NCBI GenBank assembly: GCA_009617715.1
Contig: VTFK01000671.1
Coordinates: 40,876 to 104,875, forward strand
DNA: 64,000 nucleotides
Reading direction: 5' to 3'
DNA from: Plectrocnemia conspersa
Lineage: Eukaryota; Arthropoda; Insecta; Trichoptera; Polycentropodidae
Part shown: in pieces, positions 1-12,090 of the stretch
How positions within the stretch are numbered: position 1 is the first letter of the stretch
How the letters are laid out: each line of letters starts with the position of its first letter
Translations under genes and position numbers: made by a program
Notes under the pieces: model-generated
Databases searched by the model: none
Told to the model about the DNA's origin: nothing
Seen by the model: the letters and a program-made list of their open reading frames with translations, nothing else

Positions 1-114
1 TGGTATTGAATAATTTAATAACAAGCATTTGCTCGTTATTGCAGCAAAAGATCATTTTTTAATATCATTAGTTAAATTTTCAATCACGTTAAAAAATATA
101 TTATTTATAAATAT

Positions 115-345
115 ATCGATCAACTATTAGTATTAAACCAGCACGATAGTGTTATAAGTCACTGACTATTGACTTGAAAAACCTGGGTTCGAATCCTATA
201 TTAAACTTAGTGTTATTCTATTTCTATCGTGTCTGGAAGATTATAATTAGTGATAATTATATAATTATAATTTCGACTGATCATCACACATTAGGTTTCC
301 TTAAATTTTAATAATCTCACGGATAAATATAGGGATGAGTAATTA
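115..345 (+). repeat. SINE-like repeat, family B, copy 1 (tRNA-like head)
   Basis: A GGGTTCGAATCC string at 185-196 matches the RNA polymerase III B-box of tRNA-derived SINEs. The head (CACTGACTATTGACTTGAAA, about 161-180) and the tail (AATCTCACGGATAAATA, about 312-328) recur at 13588-13797 on the same strand and at 34676-34893 on the opposite strand. This copy has the best preserved B-box of the three. No clear target-site duplication was seen. SINE status is inferred from the B-box and dispersal; the repeat relationship itself is visible in the sequence. Confidence 0.6.
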
Positions 346-1029
346 AAACCTAGATCATACGTATTAGGTATTTAAAATTTAGACAAAGTATTTAACAAAG
401 AAAATAGTGATTTTTTGTATATCAGAAACAGACATGTTTTATTATATTTATTAAGGGTTGTGTGTTTTCTTTTAAATTTATTTTTACATTTAAAGTGTGT
501 CATTTTTTTGCTAATTTAATAAGGATATAGTTGAATTTGTTAAAAATATTTTTGTTAATAATTTGCGACCAATCGATTCAATTTTGATGCACGATTTGCT
601 AATGAAGTAACTATGCCTTAAATCGACATTGATGCCTTCGATTTTCTTATTCCAAAAGTCTAGATTTAATACTTAAAAATTATAAAAAATAAAATCTAGA
701 CTAAAGCTCAAGATTATATTAATAAATTTAAATATTTTATACATGCGCGCGTTTGGTAATGAAAAAGAGAGCAGAAGCGAGATTTATTTGACGTTAGAAC
801 GAATATACTCGTTAATAGACTTGCCAAATAGATTGAGGTCAATGTTGAGTATGACAAAAAATAAATAATGAGGTGTTCTAAAGGTAATAGGAGTCGATAT
901 TAAAATAAAATGGTTTAGAAATATGTTTTGCTTTCTGAATATGCCTCATAATTTTCGAAACACTGCATCAAATCGATTTCACAGAATAACCAGCATATAG
1001 TATCATTAATCTACTATATATGATTATTT
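346..1029. other. AT-rich stretch, nothing recognised
   Basis: AT-rich DNA with many short T and A runs. I see no coding frame, RNA gene or repeat shared with the rest of the window. Confidence 0.5.
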
Positions 1030-1600
1030 GATATTCTTTCTGGCTCGCAGCGAAATGAGCCATAAGCCAAGGAGTCGAATATTCTCGGAAGTGTGTTAAT
1101 AATTCGCGACGTTTCGGTTTTAGTGTAGGCATAAAATACGTGCGCGGCGTCCGTGGCGCAAATAATAATGTATTATATAAAACGCTTTATTCCCTCGCTC
1201 TTGTAAAGTATGTATTCGCAAGTTTAACTATACTTGTCGGGTTTATCGGGGCCAGCGTTGAGTAATTACGACGGCATTTAAGTGCTCAAACTCGACTGTG
1301 AAACGTAATAGTTCAAAGGATAGCGGTTATTAGAGTTGATTAAGTATTTCGAGTGCGAGAAGGACCATTACCTGTTCAAAAGATTAAAAGCTTAATCAAA
1401 CGCGAAGTAATCCCTTCAAAATATTTCTATAAATGTATTTTTAATTCATTCGTTCATTACAAGCGATAAACGAGAAACGAACAGTGCTACTCGATTGCCA
1501 ATATTTCAACTATTTGTACCGGGAAACTTCGAATGCTGCTAATTTACGTCGAATCGTTGTCGGATATATTGCTGCAGTAGTGAATTTCGCCTCGTAACAT
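1030..1600. other. GC-richer island, candidate cis-regulatory DNA
   Basis: Non-repetitive and clearly richer in G+C and CpG than its flanks (for example GTGCGCGGCGTCCGTGGCGC near 1140). No frame is open far enough to suggest an exon. Homeodomain-type cores (TTAATCAA, TTAATAATTC) and an NK2-like AAGTG core occur. It is one of about a dozen similar islands. Regulatory function is inferred from composition only. Confidence 0.3.
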
Positions 1601-3335
1601 TTGAAGAAGTATCTTTAAAAATATAATATTTTTAAAAAAAAATATACTTATTTGACTATATGGTTAAATGTCAAAGTTTTTTATGATTATTCTCAAGATA
1701 CTTACATCTTAATTTTGCCACTCATGTTAAATAATAAATTTTATTAAAATTAATTTTTTTTTTGAATATTAATATTTGAGGATATGAATATATTAGAACA
1801 AAAATAAAACCAACTTGTTTTAAATATTTTTTTAAATGAATTACCATAGATAAGTCTCAAATCAAGTAATGAAATCCGACGGCTTAAAAATTATTAATTT
1901 TTAGATCGGTTCAATCTAATATGTCATGATATGGTAACACAAATGGATTGAGATTTTTTCAGTGCCACTTTAGGTCAGATTATCTTTGAAATATGATATC
2001 ATGAAGAGCGTCAAATAAGCCAACATTTTATTAAACATCTCCATTAATAGCTCTCTATTGTGCCGATTTCTATTTAAATATATGGATATCACAATCAGAA
2101 GATAAAAGATTAACACGCGTAGCATTAATAAAGCGGCTCGTGTCTTTTGAACCGTTTCGGCTTTTGTAAATTGCGACAACCTTAAAAAAATACACACATC
2201 CCAGACAGACCAGTAGATGTACATAAAATATATTCGAACCTGGTTGTACCGTCTTAGATATAATCGCTCATTAATCTTCGCCCCGGTCGTTACATCTAAA
2301 CGACATGTAAAATATTAAATCCGATCCGTACACGGCGTTATGTAACACGTACGTTTATTTTTACGATTCCTATCTAAAGAACTGGTGCTTTTTAATGTTG
2401 TATGTACGGGTACTTGGTAGGTGTATTGGTTTTAATTGCTCGAAAACGGGGCGTTATTAAATATTCGTGTTATCGGGTTGCTCTTGAATATATCTACCTT
2501 CAGCCACTTTATTAAATAAATAATCGTAGCCCAGAATCGGCCCTTATTAGGCATAACAAAATCCCACAAGGATAAATTTATGACCAGGTCCGAAACGTCT
2601 ATCTTTTAATGAAAGGTTTGATTTTAAATAAAATATTAATATACAGTATATTTTGTTTTGACCATAAAATTATTAAAAATAAATCGGTGCTCTTTCTATA
2701 AAATAAATTTCTACAATGCGCGTAATAAAATCAATATTTGCACTAAGTGTACTTTAAAATTAATATGTAGAAAACACTCGATCAGGAAAAAAGTACGCAT
2801 TGCAAATACGCATTAAACGTATGTACGCGTTAAAAGCGCAATAAACAAAAATATTTATGACTTGCCCACAAGTGCAATTGTTATATCAAAAAGACCGCTT
2901 ATATGTTATAATCAAAGATTTTAAGGAATTAGCATTCTTGAATACGGTACCTTTACAAACACAAAATTATATGATATATAGCATTGCTAAGTCGGCATGG
3001 TTGAATACGTCCCAATAAGTGCAGTGTTGTCAATTTTTTACCTGTTCAAACCACAACGGTTTTAAAGCAATATACGTAAGAAAGTTTTTCCATCTGGGCC
3101 AATCATATATAAAGCACATAAAGCACATATTCTTTAAATAAAAAATAACTTCAAGAACTACAAGAATTTCTACCAATTATACTTAACTTGGCACACACAG
3201 GCGCTTATTCAAAAATAGTAAAGCTTATTATAACAACGGCTGCTTCCCACTCAATAATTGAATAATTATAATTAAACTGATAGGCGCTAATATGCTGCTA
3301 TAAAATGTTTATGAAAATCAATTTGACAGTTGTGA
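1601..3335. other. AT-rich stretch with a milder GC patch at 2270-2500
   Basis: Mostly featureless AT-rich DNA. The patch at 2270-2500 has more CpG but no supported frame. Positions 2824-2850 match 28810-28836 with one difference and are listed separately. Confidence 0.4.
2824..2850 (+). repeat. 27-bp string shared with 28810-28836
   Basis: The string begins TACGCGTTAAAAGCGCAATA. It matches 28810-28836 in the same orientation with a single A/G difference, while the flanks differ. It contains a GCAATAA core resembling posterior-Hox or Cdx-type sites. It could be a duplicated regulatory module or the remains of an old repeat. Confidence 0.45.
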
Positions 3336-3870
3336 AATGTCCATTTGCTGTTCAAATCTAAACCTAACCTAGTGAAAGTTCCAAAACTAATTATAGTTTT
3401 AGAACTTTCATTAGGAAAAATACAAACTAAGCCAACTCATCTCTCAGGGAAAAATAAGCGGAAGAATAATGTAACAGACATCGCATCACACAAACAGCTC
3501 CACAGTTTGTATGCATTTCGATATTACACTATGTTTTAAAAATATGTTATATAAGAAATAAATATATAGGAGAACGCCAAAACAATTATCACTTCTCAGA
3601 AGTCAAAAATTCAAGTCAAAAGCAATAAAATCGTGTCGACGCCGTCGCTTTGTAACGAGATGGCACGATTTTATCGCCTTTGACGAGGATTTTTGACATA
3701 TGAGAAGGGATAATTGTTTTTTCACTCCTTTGATCAAAATTCGGTTTAGATGTGCTTTATTCGATTCTCACTCGTAATATTGTTATAAAAGTCTTAATAT
3801 AAACGCTTAATAATCGAGCGTTTTCACCACGATGGCACGATTTTATTGCTTTTTCCCTGGACTGGAAATT
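3336..3870 (+). repeat. Foldback (hairpin) repeat family, copy 1
   Basis: This segment aligns along most of its length with 23548-24165. The core is a hairpin. The left arm (about 3569-3642) runs AACAATTATCACTTCTCAGA, AGTCAAAAAT and AATAAAATCGTG. It is answered by an inverted right arm (about 3663-3728) with GCACGATTTTAT, GATTTTTGA and GGGATAATTGTT. A further partial copy of the right-arm motif (GATGGCACGATTTTATTGCT) lies near 3832-3851. No transposase is present. It behaves like a foldback or MITE element. Confidence 0.65.
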
Positions 3871-4325
3871 CACTATATAGCAACACTAAGCAGCGAAGAA
3901 AACGCGACTAATTGTCAGGTAAATATTATGAGTAGTTGTTTTTAATAACGTTTAACGTCTAAGTAAACTATTTTGCATAAAATATGATTTAAGAAAATAA
4001 GTCACAACAGTGGCTTATTTTTATATTTTTTATAGCATAGAAAGGGTTGGGTCGTACCTATCATTATTTAATCAAGACTTACGATTATAATAAGATTACG
4101 ACGTTTAAAATACATAAAATGCCATTTTTGTCTTGAGGCCCGGAATCATGGTTTTCCCAGAACCCATGTTTGCTTTCGGCGGCCCTGACTACAATGACCA
4201 TTTCGAACAAACGAAAAAACGTCTCAAAAATAAGGCCAAATGTAACAAATATTGCACGGACCACCTAATAGCACATCCATATCGAGACGGTAATAACTCA
4301 TAAATAACACCTAAATATACTTTGT

Positions 4326-4720
4326 TTGAAAACGATATTAGTCAGACAATACATTTTAGCCAGCGCAAAGCACTATTGTTATTCTACCCTTTGGTTACCG
4401 ACCACTGGAGTGACCATCTGTACTATTTTTATTTTAAGGCGTAAACACATTTTCTACGTGTGTCCAAGAAGCGATGTAATTGGCTCACAAATATCCATAT
4501 CTTTGATTTGCCAGAATTGTCTCGAATCAGCATTATAAAAAATATGACACTTGGTCACAAAAGCAAAAACGCTGCAGAGACATGGTAAGAGATGCAAATG
4601 TTTTACGAAATCACAGCAGACAATAATACAACCCTCCTACTTCTAAGACCTGAAATTTTTACTTCACCGTCTGAAAGCGGCATCTACATTTCTCTATATA
4701 TGTATGTGGTGACTTATATA
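4326..4720 (+). repeat. Dispersed repeat family C, copy 1
   Basis: Aligns in direct orientation with 11019-11290 and 31285-31640. Shared landmarks are ACACTTGGTCACA (about 4550-4562), GCAGACAATAATACAAC (about 4616-4632) and ACATCTATATTTCTTTATAT-like text near 4680. The middle (GATGTAATTGGCTCACAAAT) matches copy 3 (GATGCAATTGGCCCACCAAC). There is no coding similarity. It may be a solo LTR or a non-autonomous element; the ends are not defined. Confidence 0.55.
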
Positions 4721-5040
4721 TGTATATAACTGCTATTTTCGACGTTAATTTTGGTTCAAAGTAATACTCATTCGGCCTCAAAACCCGAAAGTGGTGAGCC
4801 CGACGTAATTTAACGTCGAAAGTGGCTAATCTTAAAAATAATATTGTAATCAGGTATAATATCAAGATTAGTAAGGATTTAAATAAAAATAAACTCGAGT
4901 GTCAGGGCTTGAGCTATAAAGTCTTAACAATAATTTACAAAACAAGCGTTCTTTTCGGAACCGCTCCAAAAACGGCTGTTAGCGACAGAAAACGCACGAT
5001 AAAACTTTTCTAAACAAAAATAAATCATTTTACTGTTTTA

Positions 5041-5440
5041 TTACTCGGCTTTGAGTGGTTTAGATAAAACTCGCCCTTTCTTTGCCAGACGATAGGAATG
5101 CGACAGCTTTTGAGTCACGCCATCCAGAGCTGCTTTTGAATCTCTCATGAGATATAACAACGCGCACCTTTCTTTGGATTAAATGGCCCGACTAGACCGA
5201 GTATCGCCTTTTGACTAAAACCTATCACTACCCTTCATTGAAGGCCTTCATTGACTTGACTTTAAAGACTGTGCTCTATTAATGGCGTGTTTTTCATAGA
5301 AAAGCTTCCCTTCCGTTGAAGCCCTCCATAGAGGGGCAACTAGGAATCTGTACCACAGCAGCACCTGATGATGGCGCGTCGCTTAGGGTCTGCGCCTCCC
5401 GGTAAATGTGCTTTGAAAATTTGTCCCTATTGGCGTTATC
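5041..5440. other. GC-richer island, no gene recognised
   Basis: Balanced composition in AT-rich surroundings, for example GATGATGGCGCGTCGCTTAG near 5366. All frames carry stops and no splice-framed exon was convincing. It could be a conserved non-coding element or an old transposon remnant. Confidence 0.25.
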
Positions 5441-5772
5441 GCTACTGCATTTTGTTAGTGATATCTATGTCAAAGTGAATTAAGATTACCATTGAAGTTA
5501 TATTTTCACTATAATTGAAAATAATTGCTTTAACTGCTCAATAACAGTAAAATCAATCAATAAAATACGACAATATTTCAAACAGACTAAACCGAATCCA
5601 AGCCGAACATAAACGAAGTAACCTAATAAAGTTCTAAACCTATAAATTCACTTTCTCAAATATATAATATTATAAATGTATGTTTATTTAATGTCAATCA
5701 TTTAATTATAATAAAAAAAGTGTTTATTGGTGGTATATAGGGTTTTAATTGCATTTTTTTGTAATAAATCTT

Positions 5773-5814
5773 CCGTTGTAACCTGACAGGCGTTAGCCCA
5801 ATACGTTACAACGG
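5773..5814. repeat. Perfect 10-bp inverted repeat
   Basis: CCGTTGTAAC (5773-5782) and GTTACAACGG (5805-5814) flank a 22-base loop. It lies next to the tail of the minus-strand SINE-like element at 5880-6118 and could belong to it. Confidence 0.55.
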
Positions 5815-5879
5815 GCAAATCTGTACCAACTGAGTAAGTCAATCAGATATAATGAATACCTACAAGTGAGTATTATCCA

Positions 5880-6118
5880 CCAAACTGCAAGTTTGGGAAT
5901 CGGTGACATCTATATTAATAATTATAAGTTATTAGGTGTAATATAATTTATAACCAATTGATGTCACTGCAGCTGGAGCTACTTTTTTATAATAGTGCAT
6001 TTATAAATAAAAATTCGAGTTGCGCTGCCGGGGCTCGAACCCGAAACCTAAGAGTTACTGGTCTGAAACGTTACGGACTACACTGTTCTGTCCTTGAAAT
6101 ACCTTGGCACTCAAAATC
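5880..6118 (-). repeat. SINE-like repeat, family A, copy 1
   Basis: Read on the minus strand, GGGTTCGAGCCCC (6030-6042) is a good pol III B-box. It sits in a possible 5-bp T-stem with loop TTCGAGC, but no matching acceptor stem exists, so it is not a tRNA gene. The body continues through GCAGTGACATCAATTGG to TGTCACCGATTC and a short hairpin (CCAAACT/AGTTTGG at 5880-5896). The body recurs at 47028-47180 on the plus strand without the tRNA-like head, as expected for a 5'-truncated copy. Confidence 0.6.
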
Positions 6119-6439
6119 CTCACATAATGAAACTGCAACTTTGCTTGATATTTCATAGACTCTATTTGATTTTGTATTAGGTGAGTCGTATCTAATTGAT
6201 AAAGCTTTCTTACTTAGTGTAAAAGATGTTGTAGTAACTTAAAATTAATAATGAAATATTTAAATCAGATTGAATATATTATCGTTGGGTTACATAGTAT
6301 TTTATGAATTTTATGAGATGATTTCAGAGTTAATAAGAAAATATTTAATTGCCCTTGTTATATTAAAAGGCAATTGACTGCTGTTTTTTCAATGCTACAG
6401 CTTCATCATTTTATACGTATTATATAGCTAGTCAAAATG

Positions 6440-6900
6440 TACATGAATTTATTCGCCATTGTTGACGTGCAGGTCTCGCCTTTAGCACTTTAGTTGCATT
6501 TGAAGTGGGTCACATGACGCATTGAAAGAGAGGAGACTCGGCTCTCGTATCTGAAACTAGATCAACTTCATTTAAAAGTAGAAGCTTTCAAACATTAGAA
6601 AGCCAAAAAATAAGAGGGAAATGCATTGAGTCGAAAGTTTTCCCTGCGAGACTTGAGTACAGAATCTCCGCTTCAATCCAGAGTCCCAGCGAGCGCTAAT
6701 CGAAATCCGATCCCGAAACACATTGAGAAACTTTGAAGGCTCCTAATACGACAACGGAAGCGTTTTAAAAACACAGCGAAACTGTCTTAATGAGCTAATA
6801 ACGTCAAACTCTCTAGGGGTGTCTTGCAGAGACTGGCGAACAACTTCCGTAGTGAAAATCTGAGACGTAAAGATCCTTATCTGTTTGTATTATGCAAAAC
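6440..6900. other. GC-richer island, candidate cis-regulatory DNA
   Basis: A 450-bp non-repetitive stretch of balanced composition (GAGTCCCAGCGAGCGCTAAT near 6680). No reading frame is credible. I see no similarity to the other islands beyond composition. Confidence 0.3.
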
Positions 6901-9900
6901 TCTTATGTCCCGATGGTAAGCTTTGATTTTCTCCGAATACTTAATTGTATTAAAAAAATAAAATGCTAGCAAATAACAATTAAATTTCAGTGAGAATGTA
7001 TCAAAATGTATTACTTTTATACTGTACTAAATTTGAAGCACGTGTCATTAGACTATAACATATTTTTAATATATGTAATATTATAATTTTATTTCATATT
7101 GTTACTATATATATGGTTTAACATATATATAATTAATTTATTCAAAATACAACACAATATGCGTAATAATCGGTGTTCGAGTAATATTAATAAATATATT
7201 GATCAAAATTAGCGGTTGGTGATAAAGTTTTTCTAAAAAGAAAATCTTATAATCTAGTTAAAATTATCTGATGTTTAAATAGTCCACATAGCAACTTTTT
7301 TATTTATAGAACTATGAATGAATGCTGCAAATAGTATATTATGAGTGAAAAAGTAATTGAATACGAAGATAAAAGCCGTCCAAAATGGCATTGGCTCGTC
7401 ACTACCCCTATTTTGGATAAAAAAAAAAGAAACCACCGTTAAATAAATTTATAACATATATTTTATTATTATTCATTAAAATTTGAACGAACAATGTTAT
7501 ATTGTTTGTGTAAAATAAATGTGACAGGTCAGTCTTTGATCATCATAAAAAATATATACATATATAATCGAGTAATGCCATAATATTTTATATTAATATT
7601 AAAACTTGATTATCAAGTTTTTTTTATGTAGGCAGTCTTATAAAAATGATAAAAACTAGTTAACTCAACATTGACAGTGTATTTACAATAGATTGTCATG
7701 CTCCAGAGTGTCATGTTTATTTTTTATAATATATGGCTATTTTTTTTATCTGGCGCCTATGATCAATATCATTAAAGGCATTTTTTCTCAATGCTTATTA
7801 TGATCCAATCCAACTACCAGATTTGTTTGAATAATGCATTAAACAGATAAAAATCGCATATTCGAGTAATAACCTTTTAGGCCAGAAACCTGTTCTTTAT
7901 TATTATTGAAAAAATATATGTGTATGTATAAAGGAACCGAAATAGCTTTTGATTATAATCGATATTAATAACGACGTTGTTACCAAAGAACCTTACCTAC
8001 ATTATGCGGTATAAATTATTATGATATCGCTTTAATTTAATTATCTTATTTGTTATTATTATACCACGCAGCTAGTCACTCCCTTTTACATCGTAAGGTA
8101 TTCGCTTAAATTCTTATTAAATGTGTTTCATAGCAACCATGCTTTATTTTAATTAGAAACATAATAATTGGGCGTGGTTCAGTTAATACTATTTCACGGA
8201 CAATACCGATAAAAAGTATTAAAATCAATTTAATTCTTATACCGTACGCTTAATGAAACCTTCCGGAATTGAACTTTATCAGAATAGACATAAATTTTAT
8301 TTGTATAAAAAAAATCTAGCAATAAACCATTGTTAAATGCATTAAACTCTTTCAATAGAAACCGAACCGAACTTTAAACCTATTTTAGATAGCACACAAT
8401 GGATAGCTTTAGTTTCTTTTAATTATTTTTTGTATTAAAAAAAACTAAGGGCGTTTTAAACGTGAGTTATTTTTTAAGCATCTTGTGTACGCTTAAATTC
8501 TTTACACGAAACGGAAACGAAAGTTTCACATGTATAGTTAACGTTATATTGTAATATTAAGGCACGCAATATCACTGTCTTTGCCCGTTGCGTGACTCAA
8601 ATATTTCAACCGAGGCTTATAATATTATATACACATATTTTTTTCTCCACATTATAATAATAGTGTAGGTATTTATTTTAAAACAAAACTAAGCGATGAT
8701 TCTAGATTATATATTTGCGTTTAATACGCCGATAAGGCATAGATTTACAGATTAAACTTGGCTTTACAAACAAATAAATATATGAAAATGACTAAGAATA
8801 CAACCCTTTATAGTTATTTATTTACGTTATCAAGATTATATACGTATAAACGGAAGCTACCATGTAATGCTATGTTAATAATGTTAGATATTTTTAAAAA
8901 ATATTTTAAAACTTCTCTTAGTAAAAATAAATATAATGATTTATAAGAGACTTTAATTTTATGAATTATATTATATATAAAACTATGGATACTAAATTTA
9001 AATTTAATTTTTGATATGATCTATAGTTTTTTAAATCCAAATATCCAGGTTCATAAATCACAGACTATTTTTGAAAAAATCTTCGACAACTCATGATATA
9101 GCAAAAAGAGTTATGTTAAAGTTAAATCGAAGATTCAGAATAATAAAAGCTTATTGTAAAAATGCATCTCAATCCAAGTTCAAGAAAAAAAGCATAATAA
9201 AATGTTATTTCTTGGAGAGAAAAAAAAACAATTTCTCCATAAAAGTAGAGCGGCCGTCTACAATACGCATTAAGAGCATTATCTATTTTTTTAGAAATAT
9301 ATTGCGGAGAAATTTTAATAGTATGGAAAGGTTTGATATCACTGGGGACGTCAAAGGAACAAGGAATAGAGAAAAATCTCCGATAAGATACGGACCAAGT
9401 GAAAAATACTAAAGATCTGTCAGGAAAACTGGAGAATAATCATAAATATATTTTGCCACAATATTTATTACCTGGAAATGGCGATGAAAATAAGATATTA
9501 AAATTGAATCAAATTATAATATAAATCAATTTCCTAGCTGTAAAAGAATTAAATATCACTCAAGTAAGATACACATTATCATCATTAAATATAATAACAG
9601 CGAATAACGGACAAACAAATCATAAATATTCTGTCATCCTACCTCAAACGAATCGAGTAATTTGATTACTATCTTATTGAATTATTGTAACAATTGATTG
9701 AGTCGCTCTTTCTGTCCCAAACAATAATATAGAACAAACCAACAGGAAATGTGTGGTTTGGTGAATTTTATTTGCGAGTAATTGATAATCTATCATACCG
9801 TACGGACAATTTTTATAAATCAATAAAAAATATATACATTCGTCGATTCAATAGTGAAGAGCTAAATAGATTTCAGTCGAAAAACAAGTCGCACATGGCA

Positions 9901-11018
9901 CATAGAAACACACGTGCTTGAAAATTGGAAAATTTCTCTATTGGTTCAATCGCGCGCTGGTTGTGTGAATAACCATTTTTACCTCTCGTTTTTTTTATTA
10001 TTTATTGTCTATTATTTTTTATACGTATAAGGCAATACGTTTTTATACTAACAAACAATAGTTTTTTACTGTAATATATTATGGCAGAGCGGAATTGGGC
10101 GTAGGCAAAGTAATGACAAAATAACGTTTCTGATGATGGATCGAGGTGTCAATATCGAGCAAAAGTAAATTCACACACGCCACACATATATACATATATA
10201 AATAAGAAATAATATGAAACAGCGTTTCTAAAAATATATGCTATGACAAAATAACTGTCTTATATTATGTTTAATTAAACAAATTAAATGCTTATTATTA
10301 AATATCATATATAAAATACATTTTAAATATCTAAATTTTACTGCCAAATACCTCCAATTTCCTTTAATTATTTACTAAAAATAAAATAGCTATAAAAATA
10401 TTACTTGAAATTACTTGTATTATATTTATTTATTTTGTAATCCATGAATTGTTAACATAATTACTCAGTATCCGATATTGTGCAGTGTTAAACTGTATAG
10501 TTATAAATTTTGATGAAGAAATGAGGTATTATATATAATAAAATATCATTATTTTAATAATGACTATTACATAAATATTTTTTTATCTAATATATATATA
10601 GAAAGAAGGCTAGTGATATTAAATATATGGATTACATTTACCACGGAAACACGACCTTATGTGATTTAGCCCCTCTTGAATAATCTAATTCTCTCCCACA
10701 ACTTTTATTTTATGTAAATATGTTATGTACTTACATCATTAGTTAAAATAAAGAAGAAGAATAAAAACAGCATTTTAAAAAAATGTATTTTAAATATATT
10801 CAAGTCCAATGTATTATAAAAACGTAAAAATAAAAGTTATTATCCTTAAAATTTAATCAAAAATCGTTACGTTAGGTTAGGTAAATTACGTAAATAAATA
10901 AATAATAATAAAAAAATATCTTGTGATCAAACAATTTCAGTAATAATTATTAATATTGAGCCACATCTGTCCCGAGACCTTAGTCATCCTTAATCATCCC
11001 TGAAAAACTACTCTTTGT
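6901..11018. other. Long AT-rich stretch, nothing recognised
   Basis: About 4.1 kb of AT-rich DNA. An open frame at 9071-9412 encodes a lysine-rich sequence with no recognisable domain and is probably chance. AGGTTAGG at about 10874 is a single insect-telomere-like unit pair, not an array. Short TA runs occur throughout. Confidence 0.45.
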
Positions 11019-11290
11019 TTGGAAATAACGCATGTAAACAACACGTTCTACCCTGCGGATAATACTGACTTGAACCATTATTATAAAATATGTAACACTT
11101 GGTCACAGAGGAGAGACGCGGTGAAAGACGCAGAAGGTAGACACGGTGAGAGACGCAAAATACAAACTAGTAAAAAACCCCACAGAGTCACAGCCGACAA
11201 TAATACAACTCTTCACGCCAGCGAAAACTTAATTTCAACTCCACCGCCTGATAGTAACATCTATATTTCTTTATATGCGTTTATAAAATC
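11019..11290 (+). repeat. Dispersed repeat family C, copy 2
   Basis: Shares ACACTTGGTCACA (about 11094-11106), CAGCCGACAATAATACAAC (about 11191-11209) and AACATCTATATTTCTTTATA (about 11256-11275) with the copy at 4326-4720, in the same order and orientation. It also contains a local near-duplication, GACGCGGTGAAAGACGCAGA followed by CACGGTGAGAGACGCAAAA. The open frame through it is not like any protein I know. Confidence 0.55.
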
Positions 11291-11499
11291 AATTGTTATA
11301 GTCTTTCTGCGTCTATTTGTTAAAGTCACACCTCATCACACCTCCTTTTTTTTATGTATTCAAAACAAAAAACAATCGCGTTACAAAGTTTATAAAAATC
11401 GTCCATGTCTTGACGAGAATGAAAAAGACTAACTACTTTCTACCTTAAAACCAATACTTTTTAGCACGAACCATGGTTTGGTAAACACCGGTATAAAAC

Positions 11500-12090
11500 A
11501 TAGATGAATAAAACAATTTGTTTCGAATCGAATCGAAAGTGCTCGCGCGCGTCTTTAAGAAGAAGAAAAATATCAAAATGATGAATACGAATGGTTAGGC
11601 TCGAAATCGTAATGTATTACAGTTACATATTTAATGGCGTACAATACGTATGATTGATGGTTACACTTTCGCAACGGATAAATTCAATAAATGGCCGCCC
11701 GGGGACTTTTTTTCAGCGGGCCCATTCGTAATATAGTCATTACTATAAGAGAACAGTTTTTTTATATTATTATTAATTGCGTTCATATTTCATCGGTTTT
11801 AGCAAATTCGCAAAGGAGTCGCGTTTTTAACCCCCACGGGCTGACCATCATTAGTGCGATTTAACCCTTTCATTATAACCAAATTACCGTTTCATTAAAG
11901 TGAACCGCCGAGTGCGTTAACCCTTTGCGACGGTGGTCATTATTTATTGCCGAAACGAGTCGAATGGGCGCACGTTTAATGCGAAATGTCGACGCACATT
12001 ATGTTTGATGTTTTAATGCAACGTGTTTGGATTTTCAATTTTGAAAGCGTATTTTGAACAAATTTGGAACGTCGGCAATTGAGCGACGAA
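11500..12090. other. GC-richer island with Exd/Hox-like site
   Basis: Non-repetitive and CpG-containing, with two AACCCTTT repeats (near 11867 and 11930). TGATTGATGG at 11651-11660 matches the known bipartite Exd/Pbx-Hox site. No supported frame. A candidate enhancer or conserved non-coding element, by inference. Confidence 0.3.

Noticed and set aside
4148..4303. 52-codon ATG frame in a small GC-richer patch (MVFPEPMFAFGG...)
   Set aside because: No similarity, no splice or polyadenylation context, and length within chance expectation.
6021..6115. Possible tRNA gene on the minus strand
   Set aside because: A T-arm can be drawn, but there is no matching acceptor or D-arm, and the body recurs elsewhere as a SINE-like repeat.
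9071..9412. Open frame of 113 codons, lysine-rich
   Set aside because: No ATG at its start, low-complexity basic composition typical of AT-rich chance frames, and no recognisable domain or splice context.
10868..10885. TTAGG-like telomeric repeat
   Set aside because: Only one or two units, not an array.
11019..11432. 137-codon frame across repeat family C copy 2
   Set aside because: The frame is not kept in the other two copies and resembles no protein.
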